Positions 1 through 9,099 of a stretch of DNA of 64,000 nt are shown here, piece after piece (position 1 is the stretch's first letter; the number at the start of each line of letters is the position of its first letter). Under the pieces are notes generated by a model. The model ran no database searches. It was given only the letters and a program-made list of their open reading frames with translations, and was not told the DNA's origin. Source of the stretch: Lewinellaceae bacterium (GTDB lineage: Bacteria; Bacteroidota; Bacteroidia; Chitinophagales; Saprospiraceae); the NCBI GenBank assembly GCA_020636005.1, contig JACJYR010000005.1, positions 496,001 to 560,000 of the forward strand. The letters are read 5' to 3'. A program made the translations under genes and the position numbers.

Positions 1-751
1 CAAATTGGGACAGCACATAGCGCATACTTTCCAGCCGGGCCACCCTTTTGTCGTTGGCCCTTACGATGATCCAGGGGCTGAAGTTCGTATGTGTTTTGGA
101 AAACATCTCTTCTTTGAAATGCGTGTATTTGTCCCAAAGCTCCTGCCCTTTCATGTCCACCGGGCTGAATTTCCACTGTTTCAGCGGGTTTTGCAGCCTC
201 GATTCGAAGCGTTTTTTCTGTTCTTCCTTGGAGATGGAAAACCAGAACTTGATCACCTTTATGCCATCCTCGTAGAGCATGTGCTCGAAGTCCGTCACCT
301 GGCCCACGAACTGGGCGTACTGTTTTTTATTGCAAAAACCCATGACGGGCTCCACGACTGCCCGGTTGTACCAGCTTCGGTCGAAGAAGACGATCTCTCC
401 GGGGTTGGGCAGTTCCTTGATGTAGCGCCGGAAGTACCATTGCCCGGCCTCCTCCACGGTTGGCTTCGAAAGGGCCACCACCCGCATGGAACGTGGGTTG
501 AGGTGTTCCCGGAAACGCTTGATAGATCCCCCTTTTCCAGCCGCGTCCCTCCCTTCGAAGAGAATGGCCACCCGCATTTTTTTCCTGGCAATCCACTGCT
601 GCAGGTTCACCATTTCCGCTTGCAGGGTCTGCAGTTCTTCCTCATACCGGGTGTTGCGGACGGCTTTTTTTAGGTTGACGCCTTTCTCCAGGGCAATCTT
701 TACGAGATCCCCCCTGGTTTTTATTTGGTTGAAATCTTCTAATGTGAGCAT
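1..751 (-). CDS. ppk2: Polyphosphate kinase 2 family protein (PPK2), C-terminus cut by window edge
   Basis: I translated this gene by hand because it has no stop codon inside the window. PPK2 enzymes move phosphate between polyphosphate and nucleoside mono- or diphosphates in the cytoplasm. Walker A is GRDAAGKGG at residues 67-75 and Walker B is VFFDRSWYNR at 121-130, which is the classic PPK2 pair. The Lys/Arg-rich lid (KEEQKKRFESRL) lies near residue 180. About 250 residues are visible, close to the usual 250-300, so only a short tail is missing. The start is the first ATG after a non-coding stretch; no ribosome binding site is seen, as is usual in Bacteroidota. Whether it prefers AMP, ADP or GDP cannot be told. 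Confidence 0.93.
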   Translation of the reverse strand, partial: MLTLEDFNQIKTRGDLVKIALEKGVNLKKAVRNTRYEEELQTLQAEMVNLQQWIARKKMRVAILFEGRDAAGKGGSIKRFREHLNPRSMRVVALSKPTVEEAGQWYFRRYIKELPNPGEIVFFDRSWYNRAVVEPVMGFCNKKQYAQFVGQVTDFEHMLYEDGIKVIKFWFSISKEEQKKRFESRLQNPLKQWKFSPVDMKGQELWDKYTHFKEEMFSKTHTNFSPWIIVRANDKRVARLESMRYVLSQF

Positions 752-1133
752 ACTACAGAGTCTTGGTTTCAAAAAGGACACTTGCATAAGGCTGCGTCAA
801 ATGTAGGGAAATGGTTTTGAGGCGTCCAAACACCTTTTCTGATTTCATTTTGAAATCCTTTCAACCTTCTAAAATTCCTATACCTCCAACAATGCTCCAA
901 CTATTTGTCCCAATCCTTAATATTGCCTTCGATAAGTAGTGGTTTGAAATGGTTCGACAGAGTTTGAGAATGGTTTGATTTTGTTGTCAACTGTTGTAAT
1001 TGGCGGAAACCCAACTTTTTACTGACGTGAATCTTCGATTTCAAACTGCACCAATTGTGTCGGATATTTTAGCCTGCCCACTGAAAGTAGCCGCCAAATT
1101 GATTTGGCAGCTTCCAATATCCCCGAATTTCAC
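752..1133. other. Intergenic region between divergent genes
   Basis: No gene is supported here. The stretch is AT-rich and lies between the divergent PPK2 and propeller-protein genes, so it should hold both promoters. Near 1017-1048 it carries a block beginning TTACTGACGTGAATCTTCGA and followed by TTTCAAAC. A close relative of this block occurs upstream of the PfkB kinase gene near 36650. Loose TTTGAAAT-type words also occur between 840 and 1000. Confidence 0.4.
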
Positions 1134-3743
1134 ATGAACAAAAAACAGAAAATAATCATTGGCCTTTTGGCGGCAGCGATACTGGTGGCAGTAGCGGGCA
1201 GGTTTCTGCGGCTGCCCCTGCTCAACGTCCATCCAGAGGAAGCCATCCCCCAGCATACCGCCTTGCTGCTCGCTTTTAAGCCGGAAGCACTGGGTGCATG
1301 GGGCCAAAAAAAAGAAGTGAACCTGGCCGAAATTTTCGTCCCCGAGGCGCTTCGGCTGGATTTGGCCGACTTCCAAAAGTTAATGGGTAAAAACAAAAAC
1401 CTCCCCGGCAACCCAATCATCTGGGCAGCGGTGCAGCCTACCCGCTCCAGCGGCATGGACGTGCTGTTCGTGCTGGAAAACAAAGGCAGTATCGATCCAA
1501 GCAAATGGCTGTCCAGCCAAAAAAACTGGCGGATCCGCACCTCCATTTTCAAAAACCACGAAGTGATGAGTGTGGAAGCAGAAGGGCAAAAGTTTGCAGT
1601 GGCAAACTACCGAAACCTGCTGCTACTGGCACGCCACGCCTATTTAATAGAGAACGCCATCAGCCAGATCAAAAGCCCGTCGAATTCGCTGTGCAGGGAT
1701 GGCGATTTTAAAAAAATAGCCTCCCATACCGCCCCGGACGATGACGGGATACAAGTTTTTTTAAACCTCCGAACGTTCAATGCCCAATTTGCCCCGCTCT
1801 TGAACCCCTCAAAACTGCTGGCGATGGAGGGGCTGGAAAAAGTGGGCAGTTGGGCGGCTTTCTATTTTCCGGCCAGGAAAAAATTTAACGAGTGGCAGGG
1901 CGCTTTCACTGCAAACCCTGACAACGTGCTGCTGGCAGCCAACCTCCGGGCCAGCGGGCACTCCTTCAAAGACGCCTTCCGTGCACTACCCGACAACCTT
2001 ACTTTTTTCAACTGGTTCGCCGTGAAAAACATCAAGCCAGATTTCAAGGCGGGCGATTGGTCAAAATACTTCCAGCCCTGGGTGGGCGGCGAAATCGTGC
2101 TGGCACTCGGTGAACCGCTTGAGGACAACGAGGCGGAGCAGTTCATCCTGTTGCAGGCCAAAAAAGCCGACAAGGCGGAGGCCTCATTAGCAGCCTACGC
2201 CGGCAAGGCGGGCAACCTGGGCGAGTACGACTTTCAACTATTCAAGGTCAGGCAGTTGCTCGGCACGGAGGTGCCCGAAATGCTGGGGTTGGGGAAAAGG
2301 ATGCCCAATCCCTATGTGACCGTTTTGGGCGAATACGTGCTGTTCAGCAACTCGAAGCCCGGTTTGGAACGCTGGTTGGGCAAGTACCTCGCCGGGCAGA
2401 CTTTTTCCAAAAATGTGCGTTTCCTCCAGTCGCTGCGCAGCCTGCCCGTGGAGGCGGATGGTTTTCTTTATTTTGAAAGCAGCAAACTGTGGCAACAGCT
2501 TTCGCAACTGCCCGATGAGCGCCTGCTGCCCGCCCTGGGCGGCAACCCTTTCCAATTTGGCCACCTGGCCGCCACCATGGAGCGCAAAGGGAATTTGTGC
2601 AATCTTACTTTCTCCGTGTCAACTGCCGGGCAAGACGGGGAGCAGGCAGCCACCCCGGCCAGCATCCTCTGGAAAGTGCCGCTGGCAGCAAAAGCCAGCA
2701 TGGCCCCCGTTGTTTTCAAAAACCCCCAAAACGGTGAAATGGAGGTTTTTATTCAAGATGAAAACAACCAGATCTACCTCGTTTCCAAGAGCGGGCGCAT
2801 CCTTTGGCGGCGCAAGCTGGACGGGCCGATCCGTTCCAAAGTGGAACAAATCGAGTTGCACAACAACCGGGAGGGGCAGTTTGCTTTCAGTACCGGCAAT
2901 GGCATCTACCTGGTTGACAGGCTGGGCGAAGACATTGCCGGCTTCCCACTGAAATTGCAGACCAATGCCACCAACGGCGTCACCGTCATTGACTTTTTCA
3001 ACAGCCACGACTATCAGTTTTTTATCGCCTGCGAAAACGGCAACGCCTATGGTTTTGATGAAAAAGGAAGCCCGGTGGAAGGCTGGCGGCCCAAAAAGGG
3101 AATTGGCTATGTACGCCTGCCGCTGTACCATTACCAGGCCGCCGGCAAGGATTTCATGGTGCTGCTCGACACGACAGGCCGTATGCAGGTTTTTCAAAAA
3201 AACGGGGAAGAGCGTTTTCCTGAGAAAAAACTGGAGACTGTTTTTTTGCAAGCCCCTGATTTTCAGGAAGAAAAAGGCTATGCCCGCATGGTGGCCTGCG
3301 ACGAGCACGGAAAGGTTTTCGTGACAAACCTGAACGGCGACCAATTCGGCCTGAACCTGAAGGTTGGCAAGAACGAAGCTGTACTTTTCCTTTTCGCAGA
3401 TGTAACGGGCGACGAACGGAAGGACTATATCGGGGCGAGCGGGGCAGATTTGGCCGCCTATTTTTACGAAGGGAAAGATTTTAAGAAGAAGTTCGACTAC
3501 CAGTTCCGGGACATAGTGGACGGTATCTTCAGCGTTAAATGGCAAAAGTCAAAAAAGGATTTCATCGGGGCTTTTTGCAAAAACAGGCGGCAGATTTACC
3601 TGCTGGACGGCGAAGGTCGGCTGTTCCCTCAATTCCCTTTGGCCGGCACAACGGCATTTAGCATTTCGGATTTGCTGGGCGATGGCATCCCGGTGGTGGT
3701 GGTGGGAAACGAGGAAAGTGTTTTTGCCTACCGGATGGAGTGA
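1134..3743 (+). CDS. Membrane-anchored protein with C-terminal propeller-like repeats, function unknown
   Basis: An 869-residue protein of unknown function. After a Lys-rich start (MNKKQK) residues 7-25 form one hydrophobic segment, so it is probably anchored in the inner membrane with the bulk in the periplasm. The first ~500 residues resemble DUF3352-like large periplasmic proteins only in general layout. From about residue 510 there are repeated units of the type 'IYLVSKSGRILWRRKL' and 'GNGIYLVDRLGEDI', as in PQQ/BamB-like beta-propellers. I chose the ATG at 1134; the open frame extends 10 codons upstream to a TTG, but that would put polar residues ahead of the basic start of the anchor. 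It is monocistronic on this strand and convergent with the acyltransferase gene. Confidence 0.75.
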   Translation: MNKKQKIIIGLLAAAILVAVAGRFLRLPLLNVHPEEAIPQHTALLLAFKPEALGAWGQKKEVNLAEIFVPEALRLDLADFQKLMGKNKNLPGNPIIWAAVQPTRSSGMDVLFVLENKGSIDPSKWLSSQKNWRIRTSIFKNHEVMSVEAEGQKFAVANYRNLLLLARHAYLIENAISQIKSPSNSLCRDGDFKKIASHTAPDDDGIQVFLNLRTFNAQFAPLLNPSKLLAMEGLEKVGSWAAFYFPARKKFNEWQGAFTANPDNVLLAANLRASGHSFKDAFRALPDNLTFFNWFAVKNIKPDFKAGDWSKYFQPWVGGEIVLALGEPLEDNEAEQFILLQAKKADKAEASLAAYAGKAGNLGEYDFQLFKVRQLLGTEVPEMLGLGKRMPNPYVTVLGEYVLFSNSKPGLERWLGKYLAGQTFSKNVRFLQSLRSLPVEADGFLYFESSKLWQQLSQLPDERLLPALGGNPFQFGHLAATMERKGNLCNLTFSVSTAGQDGEQAATPASILWKVPLAAKASMAPVVFKNPQNGEMEVFIQDENNQIYLVSKSGRILWRRKLDGPIRSKVEQIELHNNREGQFAFSTGNGIYLVDRLGEDIAGFPLKLQTNATNGVTVIDFFNSHDYQFFIACENGNAYGFDEKGSPVEGWRPKKGIGYVRLPLYHYQAAGKDFMVLLDTTGRMQVFQKNGEERFPEKKLETVFLQAPDFQEEKGYARMVACDEHGKVFVTNLNGDQFGLNLKVGKNEAVLFLFADVTGDERKDYIGASGADLAAYFYEGKDFKKKFDYQFRDIVDGIFSVKWQKSKKDFIGAFCKNRRQIYLLDGEGRLFPQFPLAGTTAFSISDLLGDGIPVVVVGNEESVFAYRME

Positions 3744-3793
3744 AAAGGTTTTCGCATTGCAAAAATGGGCAATGGTTTGAAAAAAAACAGGCA

Positions 3794-4567
3794 TCAAATT
3801 TCTTGATTTCCCAATTTACCTGTGTGAATTTTCGATTTCCCAATTTCCAGCTTCCCTATCATCTCCTCTTTTACCTTGCTTATCAAAACGTCCACGTCCT
3901 TCATCGTCAACCCTTTGGTCTCAATAGGTCGGCTCCAAACCACTTTCACCGTGCCGGGCCACATGTCGAAGCCGTGGCTGCCGGAGACGGCCCTGATTTG
4001 GGTAATCGTTTGCACGGCAATGGGTTTTTGCGACTCGATGGCTATCCTGAATGCGCCTTTGTGGAATGTGCCCAATGGTGACTTGGTGCGGTTGCGGGTG
4101 CCTTCCGGGTAGAGGAACACGGAGTAGCCTTCGGCGAGGGTTTCCTTCAAAAACTTCATGCTGGCGAGGCGGGAGGCGGGGCTGGATCGGTCAACGAGCA
4201 CGCATAACTTCCTGACAATGAACCCGAAAAGCGGCATTTTTACCAGCTCCTTTTTTGCTAAATATTTATAAACGCCGGGGTATGCCCTTGCATTCACCAT
4301 AAAATCAAGCCCGGATAAATGGTTGCTCACTATGATATAGGTCTGGTTTGGGTCGAGGTTTTCTGTTCCCTCCACCTGTATGCGCACCAGGGTCAGCGTG
4401 AAAAAAAGCCGGGTGTAAACGTGATGGCTAAACCAGATGATGTATTTCCGCCAACCTCTCGGGAACAGCAAAAAGGCCAAATAGTAAAACGGGAAGAACA
4501 CCAGCCAAAGCAGGAAGAAGATGAAGAGGGCATAGATGGCCCAGGTTTTTCGTAGAATCGTCATCAT
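3794..4567 (-). CDS. 1-acyl-sn-glycerol-3-phosphate acyltransferase family protein (PlsC-like)
   Basis: Phospholipid-synthesis acyltransferase that would add a second acyl chain to lysophosphatidate at the inner membrane. The catalytic block NHLSGLD (NHxxxxD) is at residues 82-88 and the substrate block EGTR at 155-158, with the expected spacing. A long hydrophobic stretch (about residues 10-37) precedes the domain. At about 257 residues it is of normal family length. I start at the ATG at 4567 (a second ATG follows directly at 4564); the open frame reaches 4660, but those 31 extra residues do not look like family sequence. Acyl specificity and whether it acts on other lysolipids are unknown. 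Confidence 0.88.
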   Translation of the reverse strand: MMTILRKTWAIYALFIFFLLWLVFFPFYYLAFLLFPRGWRKYIIWFSHHVYTRLFFTLTLVRIQVEGTENLDPNQTYIIVSNHLSGLDFMVNARAYPGVYKYLAKKELVKMPLFGFIVRKLCVLVDRSSPASRLASMKFLKETLAEGYSVFLYPEGTRNRTKSPLGTFHKGAFRIAIESQKPIAVQTITQIRAVSGSHGFDMWPGTVKVVWSRPIETKGLTMKDVDVLISKVKEEMIGKLEIGKSKIHTGKLGNQEI

Positions 4568-4697
4568 AGTGGCAGCCAAGGTCGGTAGCAAATTTCGACT
4601 TTTCACCCAATCTTTATCAAAAACATTCCTTGACAAATAATGTAGCCCACCCGATCGCATCGGTACTTTCGGAACGATTGATTATTTTGAAATTTAT

Positions 4698-4726
4698 CGC
4701 CCCCTAAAAGGCTGAAGGCGGGGGCG
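4698..4726 (-). terminator. Weak hairpin downstream of the aromatic operon
   Basis: Arms CGCCCCC (4698-4704) and GGGGGCG (4720-4726) form a GC-rich stem just past the DAHP synthase stop. On the minus strand the following bases are AT-rich but hold no clean T-run, so this is only a possible terminator. Confidence 0.35.
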
Positions 4727-4761
4727 TTGGTTCGGGAGAAGTTATTGAGGAAGGAGAGCGC

Positions 4762-5829
4762 TCAAACTTTCACGCCCTCCCCCATCACCTCTGTCTGCTT
4801 CGCAATGCTCTCCTGGTGTACCGCCGATAAATATTTTTCGATAAACGCAGCGCTCAGACCCCGCTCGGTACCCAAGCCGGTCGCCTTTTCCAGGATTTCA
4901 TTCCAGCGGGCAGCCTGCAGGATGGAGATGTTATTTTTGCGCTTGTATCGCCCGATTTCCTCGGAGAGCTTCATACGGCGGGACAGAAGGTTCAGCAGTT
5001 CCAGGTCCACCTCGTCTATTTTGTGGCGGATGTTTTCGAGGGTTTCGAGGAAGGAGCGGTCGTCGGTCGTCTCCCGCCGCACGATGAGGCGTTTGGCCAT
5101 TTCACCATACACAAAAGGGGTGATTTGTTGCTTCGCATCGCTCCATGCGTTGTCGGGGTCGCAGTGGGTTTCGGTCATCAGGCCGTCGTAGTTGAGGTCG
5201 AGTGCATGTTGGGCGATTTCGTGGAGGTCCTCCCGGTTGCCGCAGATGTGGCTGTTGTCGCAGATGAGCGGGAGGTCGGGCATCCGGCGGCGCAGTTCGA
5301 TGGCGATTTCCCAATAGGGCTGGTTGCGGAACTTGCTTTTTGCATACGAAGAAAAGCCCCGGTGGATGGCGCCCATGCGGCTCACCCCAGCTTGCTGGAT
5401 ACGCTCTAACGCACCCATCCATAATTCAAGGTCGGGGTTGACAGGGTTTTTTACCAACACCGGCACGTCCACGCCTTGCAGCGCATCGGCAATTTCCTGC
5501 ACTGAAAAGGGGTTCACCGTGGAGCGGGCGCCTACCCATAGCACGTCCACCCCGTGTTTCAGCGCTTCGTACACCTGGTTGCCATTGGCCACTTCGCAGG
5601 TGGTTTTCAGGCCGGTTTCCTCCTTCACCCGCCGCAGCCAGGGCAATGCCTTCGACCCCATCCCCTCAAAGGAGCCGGGCCGGGTGCGGGGTTTCCAAAT
5701 ACCTGCCCGGAACAAGTCAATGCCAACAGGCACCAACTGATGGGCAATGGTCATTACTTGTTCCTCCGTTTCGGCACTGCATGGGCCGGCGATGAGGAAG
5801 GGATGGTTTTCTTTTTTCTGGAATAACAT
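4762..5829 (-). CDS. Bifunctional DAHP synthase / chorismate mutase
   Basis: Joins the first step of the shikimate pathway (PEP + erythrose-4-phosphate to DAHP) to conversion of chorismate to prephenate. Residues 1-250 are a DAHP synthase of the short Ibeta/KDO8PS-like kind, with AGPCSAET (14-21), KPRTRPGSF (46-54) and the metal/substrate segment ending NSHICGNR. Residues about 264-348 are an AroQ-type chorismate mutase helix bundle (RHKIDEVDLELLNLLSRR onward). This synthase-first, mutase-last fusion is well known in Bacteroidota, where the mutase also confers prephenate feedback. It is the last gene of the aromatic operon, 144 bp after tyrA. Confidence 0.95.
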   Translation of the reverse strand: MLFQKKENHPFLIAGPCSAETEEQVMTIAHQLVPVGIDLFRAGIWKPRTRPGSFEGMGSKALPWLRRVKEETGLKTTCEVANGNQVYEALKHGVDVLWVGARSTVNPFSVQEIADALQGVDVPVLVKNPVNPDLELWMGALERIQQAGVSRMGAIHRGFSSYAKSKFRNQPYWEIAIELRRRMPDLPLICDNSHICGNREDLHEIAQHALDLNYDGLMTETHCDPDNAWSDAKQQITPFVYGEMAKRLIVRRETTDDRSFLETLENIRHKIDEVDLELLNLLSRRMKLSEEIGRYKRKNNISILQAARWNEILEKATGLGTERGLSAAFIEKYLSAVHQESIAKQTEVMGEGVKV

Positions 5830-5973
5830 GAGTTGAGGCTTTTATTTCTTTGATTTAAGATTCCAGATTTCATGATTTAAGATTTTAGATTTCACGCTGT
5901 GCATACCAATCTAAAGTCTTATTTCTTATTTCTTAAATCTTATATCGTCAATCAAAATGATGAATTGGTCATT

Positions 5974-6816
5974 TCACCCAATAATCCGCTGAATATCATT
6001 CGCCTTCCCCATCAGTTCGTGGAAGGTATCGAAGTCCTTTTTTATCAAAAGCGTGCGGAAGCGGCTGACGGTGTTGATGAACTCGTCAAGCACATCGAGT
6101 ACGTTGTCCCGGTTTTGGCGGAAAATGGGGATCCAGGTTTCCGGGCTGCTCTTCGCCAGGCGCACCGTGCTGGAAAAACCGCCGCTGGCCAGCTCGAAAA
6201 TCCGCCCTTCTTCCTGCTCTTTTTCCAACACTGTAAGGGCCAAAGCGAAAGAGGCGATGTGTGAAATGTGGCTCACATAGGCCGTGTGAAGGTCATGCTC
6301 CTCGCCGTTGAGTTGGGTGATGCGCATACCCAGCGACTGGTAGAGTTTCAGCGCCAGTTCCACCGCATCGGGGGCGCTTTTCTCTGCTTCGCAAAACACA
6401 CAGCATTTGCCGTCGAAGAGTTTGGGAATGGCTGCCGTAGGGCCAGAATATTCCGTCCCCGCCATGGGGTGGGTGGCTACGAAGCGGTGGCGCTTTGGGT
6501 GGCCGGCGATGGCTTGTAAAATGGGCAGCTTGGTAGAACCGACGTCCAGCACGGTTTGCCCTTCGCCAATATTATTCAGAATGCTGGGCAGCAATTTCAC
6601 CAAAGCATCCACGGGCGTGGCGACGACAATGATTTGGCAACGTTCCAGCATTTCATCCAAAACAACAGCCTCGTCCACCAAGCCCAGTTCCACTGCTTTG
6701 GCAGTGTTTTTTTCACAAGTGTCAATGCCAAGAAAGGAATCGGCGAAACCGCTTTCCCGCAAGCCAATGGCGATGGAGCCGCCTATCAATCCGGTACCGA
6801 TGATGCCTACAGTCAT
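5974..6816 (-). CDS. tyrA: Prephenate dehydrogenase
   Basis: Oxidative decarboxylation of prephenate to 4-hydroxyphenylpyruvate for tyrosine synthesis, using NAD(P). The Rossmann nucleotide site GTGLIGGS is at residues 7-14, followed by a helical C-terminal domain with the family signatures HPMAGTE and the HisxxxAsp-like SHISHIASF. At 280 residues it has no ACT domain, as is usual for the short form. Its start codon overlaps the stop of the aminotransferase gene by 4 bp (6813-6816), indicating translational coupling. Confidence 0.93.
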   Translation of the reverse strand: MTVGIIGTGLIGGSIAIGLRESGFADSFLGIDTCEKNTAKAVELGLVDEAVVLDEMLERCQIIVVATPVDALVKLLPSILNNIGEGQTVLDVGSTKLPILQAIAGHPKRHRFVATHPMAGTEYSGPTAAIPKLFDGKCCVFCEAEKSAPDAVELALKLYQSLGMRITQLNGEEHDLHTAYVSHISHIASFALALTVLEKEQEEGRIFELASGGFSSTVRLAKSSPETWIPIFRQNRDNVLDVLDEFINTVSRFRTLLIKKDFDTFHELMGKANDIQRIIG

Positions 6817-8048
6817 GCTGTTGCCATTTTGAGGTGAAGGTTTTCTGATATCCTAACTGGTTGGTTTTCAGCTATCAACCGCTCAATCCGCCGCATGGCT
6901 TTTTCAAAAACCGCCACCTCCTGGCAAAGTGACACCCGCACATATTTTTTCCCTTCCGAACCAAAAATGCCGCCCGGCGTCAGGAAGACATTAGCCCCGT
7001 ACAAAATTTGATCGGACAGGGCAAAACCATCCGCAAAATTTGCTGGCACTTTCGCCCACACAAACATGCCCTGTTGGTTTTCATTGAAACGGCAATCCAG
7101 CATTTGCAGCAGTTTGAAAGCCAATAATTGCCGCTGGCGGTAGGTGGCATTCTGGCTTCTGTACCAATCAATAGGTGCTTGCAGCGCACGAATGGCAGCC
7201 TCTTGCAAGGGTAGGGGTTGCCCGCTGTCCATGTTGCTTTTGAAACGGAGGACGGACTGTAGGTAATGCTTGTTCCCGGCCAACACGCCCACCCGCCAGC
7301 CCGCCAGGTTGTGCGACTTGCTCATGGAATTTAGTTCCAATGCAGCGTCCATTGCCCCCTCTGCCGAAAGGATGCTGACAGGCTTTTCATTCAAGATGAA
7401 ACTGTATGGATTGTCGTTGATTATCAAGATGTTGTGCTTTATTCCAAAATCCACCAAGTCCTGAAAAATGGTGGCCGAAGGTGGCGCTCCCGTGGGCATG
7501 TGCGGCAGGTTGACCCACATTATTTTCACCTTGGACAAGTCCGTTTGCTCCAATTTTTCCAAATCGGGCAGCCAGCAATTTTTTTCCTGTAAATGGTAAA
7601 ACCGCACCTCCGCACCCGCCAGCAACGACGCCGCCCGGTACGCTGGATAGCCGGGGTTGGGCACCAGCGCAACATCCCCCGCCTCCAAAAAAGTCATGGC
7701 GATGTGGACGATGCCTTCCTTGGAGCCGATGAGCGGCAGCACTTCGCCTTCTGCATCCAATTTTACATCATAAAACCGCCCGTACCAATTCGCCCAGGCC
7801 TGGCGCAGCGCCGGGATGCCCGTGTACGACTGGTAGCCGTGCGACTTATTTTGCGAAGCATGGAATTTCAGCGCAGACACAAACTCTGCACTGGGCGGCA
7901 GGTCGGGCGAGCCGACGCCGAGGTTTAGCACGTCCTTGCCTTCCCTTCGCATTTGGGCAATCTCCCGCAGCTTGGTGGCGAAGTAGTATTCGGCGATGCC
8001 GTCGAGGCGTTTGGCAGTGGTTATCATTGTCATTGGGTCATTAGTCAT
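6813..8048 (-). CDS. PLP-dependent aminotransferase (class I/II) of the aromatic operon
   Basis: Fold-type I aminotransferase. The PLP lysine is K244 in SMSKSHNLAGWRVG, and the NLPHMPTG and NDNPYSF segments bind PLP and substrate. Placed between pheA and tyrA and coupled to tyrA, it most likely makes the final transamination to phenylalanine and tyrosine, or acts on prephenate; the sequence alone does not decide this. Several ATGs cluster at the start (8048, 8033 and 8027); the third fits family N-termini about as well, so the exact start is uncertain. The 60 bp upstream are simple ATTGGTC-type repeats. Confidence 0.88.
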   Translation of the reverse strand: MTNDPMTMITTAKRLDGIAEYYFATKLREIAQMRREGKDVLNLGVGSPDLPPSAEFVSALKFHASQNKSHGYQSYTGIPALRQAWANWYGRFYDVKLDAEGEVLPLIGSKEGIVHIAMTFLEAGDVALVPNPGYPAYRAASLLAGAEVRFYHLQEKNCWLPDLEKLEQTDLSKVKIMWVNLPHMPTGAPPSATIFQDLVDFGIKHNILIINDNPYSFILNEKPVSILSAEGAMDAALELNSMSKSHNLAGWRVGVLAGNKHYLQSVLRFKSNMDSGQPLPLQEAAIRALQAPIDWYRSQNATYRQRQLLAFKLLQMLDCRFNENQQGMFVWAKVPANFADGFALSDQILYGANVFLTPGGIFGSEGKKYVRVSLCQEVAVFEKAMRRIERLIAENQPVRISENLHLKMATA

Positions 8049-8109
8049 TGGTCATTGGTCATTATTTTTCGAGTTTACGGCTCATCCTATCATTTATTCA
8101 TTCTTTCAT

Positions 8110-9009
8110 TCACTCATTGTTTGTGGTCCAATTATCGGATTTGTAAGTGCCGAGGACGGTTGTTTGAAGAGCCATTTCTTTTAAGCATTCCAGGGTAGAT
8201 TGCAACGCATTTTTATTCTCAGCGATGAAATCCACAAAAAAGAGGTACTGCCAGGGCTTGCCGAGGATGGGCACGGACTGGATTTTCGTGAGGTTCACCC
8301 CTTGCGAGGCCAGCATGGACAGGATGCGGCTCAAGCTGCCCGGCTCGTGCGAAGTAGAAAAACTGACGGAGGCTTTATTGGCCAATGGGTTTGCGACTGC
8401 CGAATCTTTTGGTTCGAGCGCAAGGAATCGGGTGAAGTTGCGGTGATTGGTCTCTATGCAGCGGACTATGATATCCAGGCCATAAGCACCGGCGGCCAAT
8501 TCGCTGCCGACAGCGCCGACATCCCACAAATTTTCCTGCTGGATGCGGGCGGCACTTTCTGCCGTGTCCGCCGATTCGGTCAATTTGATATGGGGGTGTT
8601 TTTTGAAAAACAGGGCGCATTGTGCCAATGCCATGGGGTGCGACTGCACTTCTTTAAGTTGTGAAATATCAACGCCGGGAAGTGCCATCAGGTGCTGCTC
8701 TATGCGGAGATAGACTTCTCCAGTAATAGTCAGGTCGCTGTGCTGGAGCAGGTGGTAGTTGCGCAGGATGCTGCCGGCAATGCTGTTTTCGATGGCCATA
8801 ATGGCAGCATCGGCGGTGCCTCCGGCTTCCATTTTTTCAAAAAGCTCCGCAAAAGAGAGTGCCGGGACGATTTTAATGTTTTCCCCAAAAAATTTACGGG
8901 CGGCTATCTCGTGAAAAGCGCCCCGCACACCTTGTATGACGATCCTTGAATTTTTTTGGGGAACGGCCTGCGCCGTTTTCGTTTGCTCCAATGTGGAAGA
9001 GATTTCCAT
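8110..9009 (-). CDS. pheA: Prephenate dehydratase with ACT regulatory domain
   Basis: Converts prephenate to phenylpyruvate in phenylalanine synthesis. Catalytic landmarks are ENSIAGS (74-80) and NHRNFTRF (188-195), which contains the essential Thr-Arg-Phe. An ACT domain spans about 213-285 (HEPGSLSRIL) and would give feedback inhibition by phenylalanine. Unlike the enterobacterial enzyme there is no chorismate mutase domain; that activity sits in the last gene of the operon. It is the first structural gene after the attenuator leader, 36 bp below the terminator hairpin. Confidence 0.94.
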   Translation of the reverse strand: MEISSTLEQTKTAQAVPQKNSRIVIQGVRGAFHEIAARKFFGENIKIVPALSFAELFEKMEAGGTADAAIMAIENSIAGSILRNYHLLQHSDLTITGEVYLRIEQHLMALPGVDISQLKEVQSHPMALAQCALFFKKHPHIKLTESADTAESAARIQQENLWDVGAVGSELAAGAYGLDIIVRCIETNHRNFTRFLALEPKDSAVANPLANKASVSFSTSHEPGSLSRILSMLASQGVNLTKIQSVPILGKPWQYLFFVDFIAENKNALQSTLECLKEMALQTTVLGTYKSDNWTTNNE

Positions 9010-9044
9010 GGCTTGGCAAAAAGTTTTGCCTGAAATTGGGCAAT

Positions 9045-9080
9045 AAAAAAAGGGAGCCCCAAGCGGAACTCCCTTTTTTT
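9045..9080 (-). terminator. Attenuator terminator of the aromatic operon
   Basis: Two perfectly complementary 12-nt arms, 9045-9056 and 9069-9080, flank a 12-nt loop. On the minus strand the GGGAG/CTCCC core ends in a run of seven T, a textbook intrinsic terminator placed between the leader peptide stop (9100) and the pheA start (9009). The loop holds UUCCGCUU, which is complementary to eight nt inside the leader coding sequence. Confidence 0.85.
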
Positions 9081-9099
9081 ATGCCTGATTTTCAGTAGT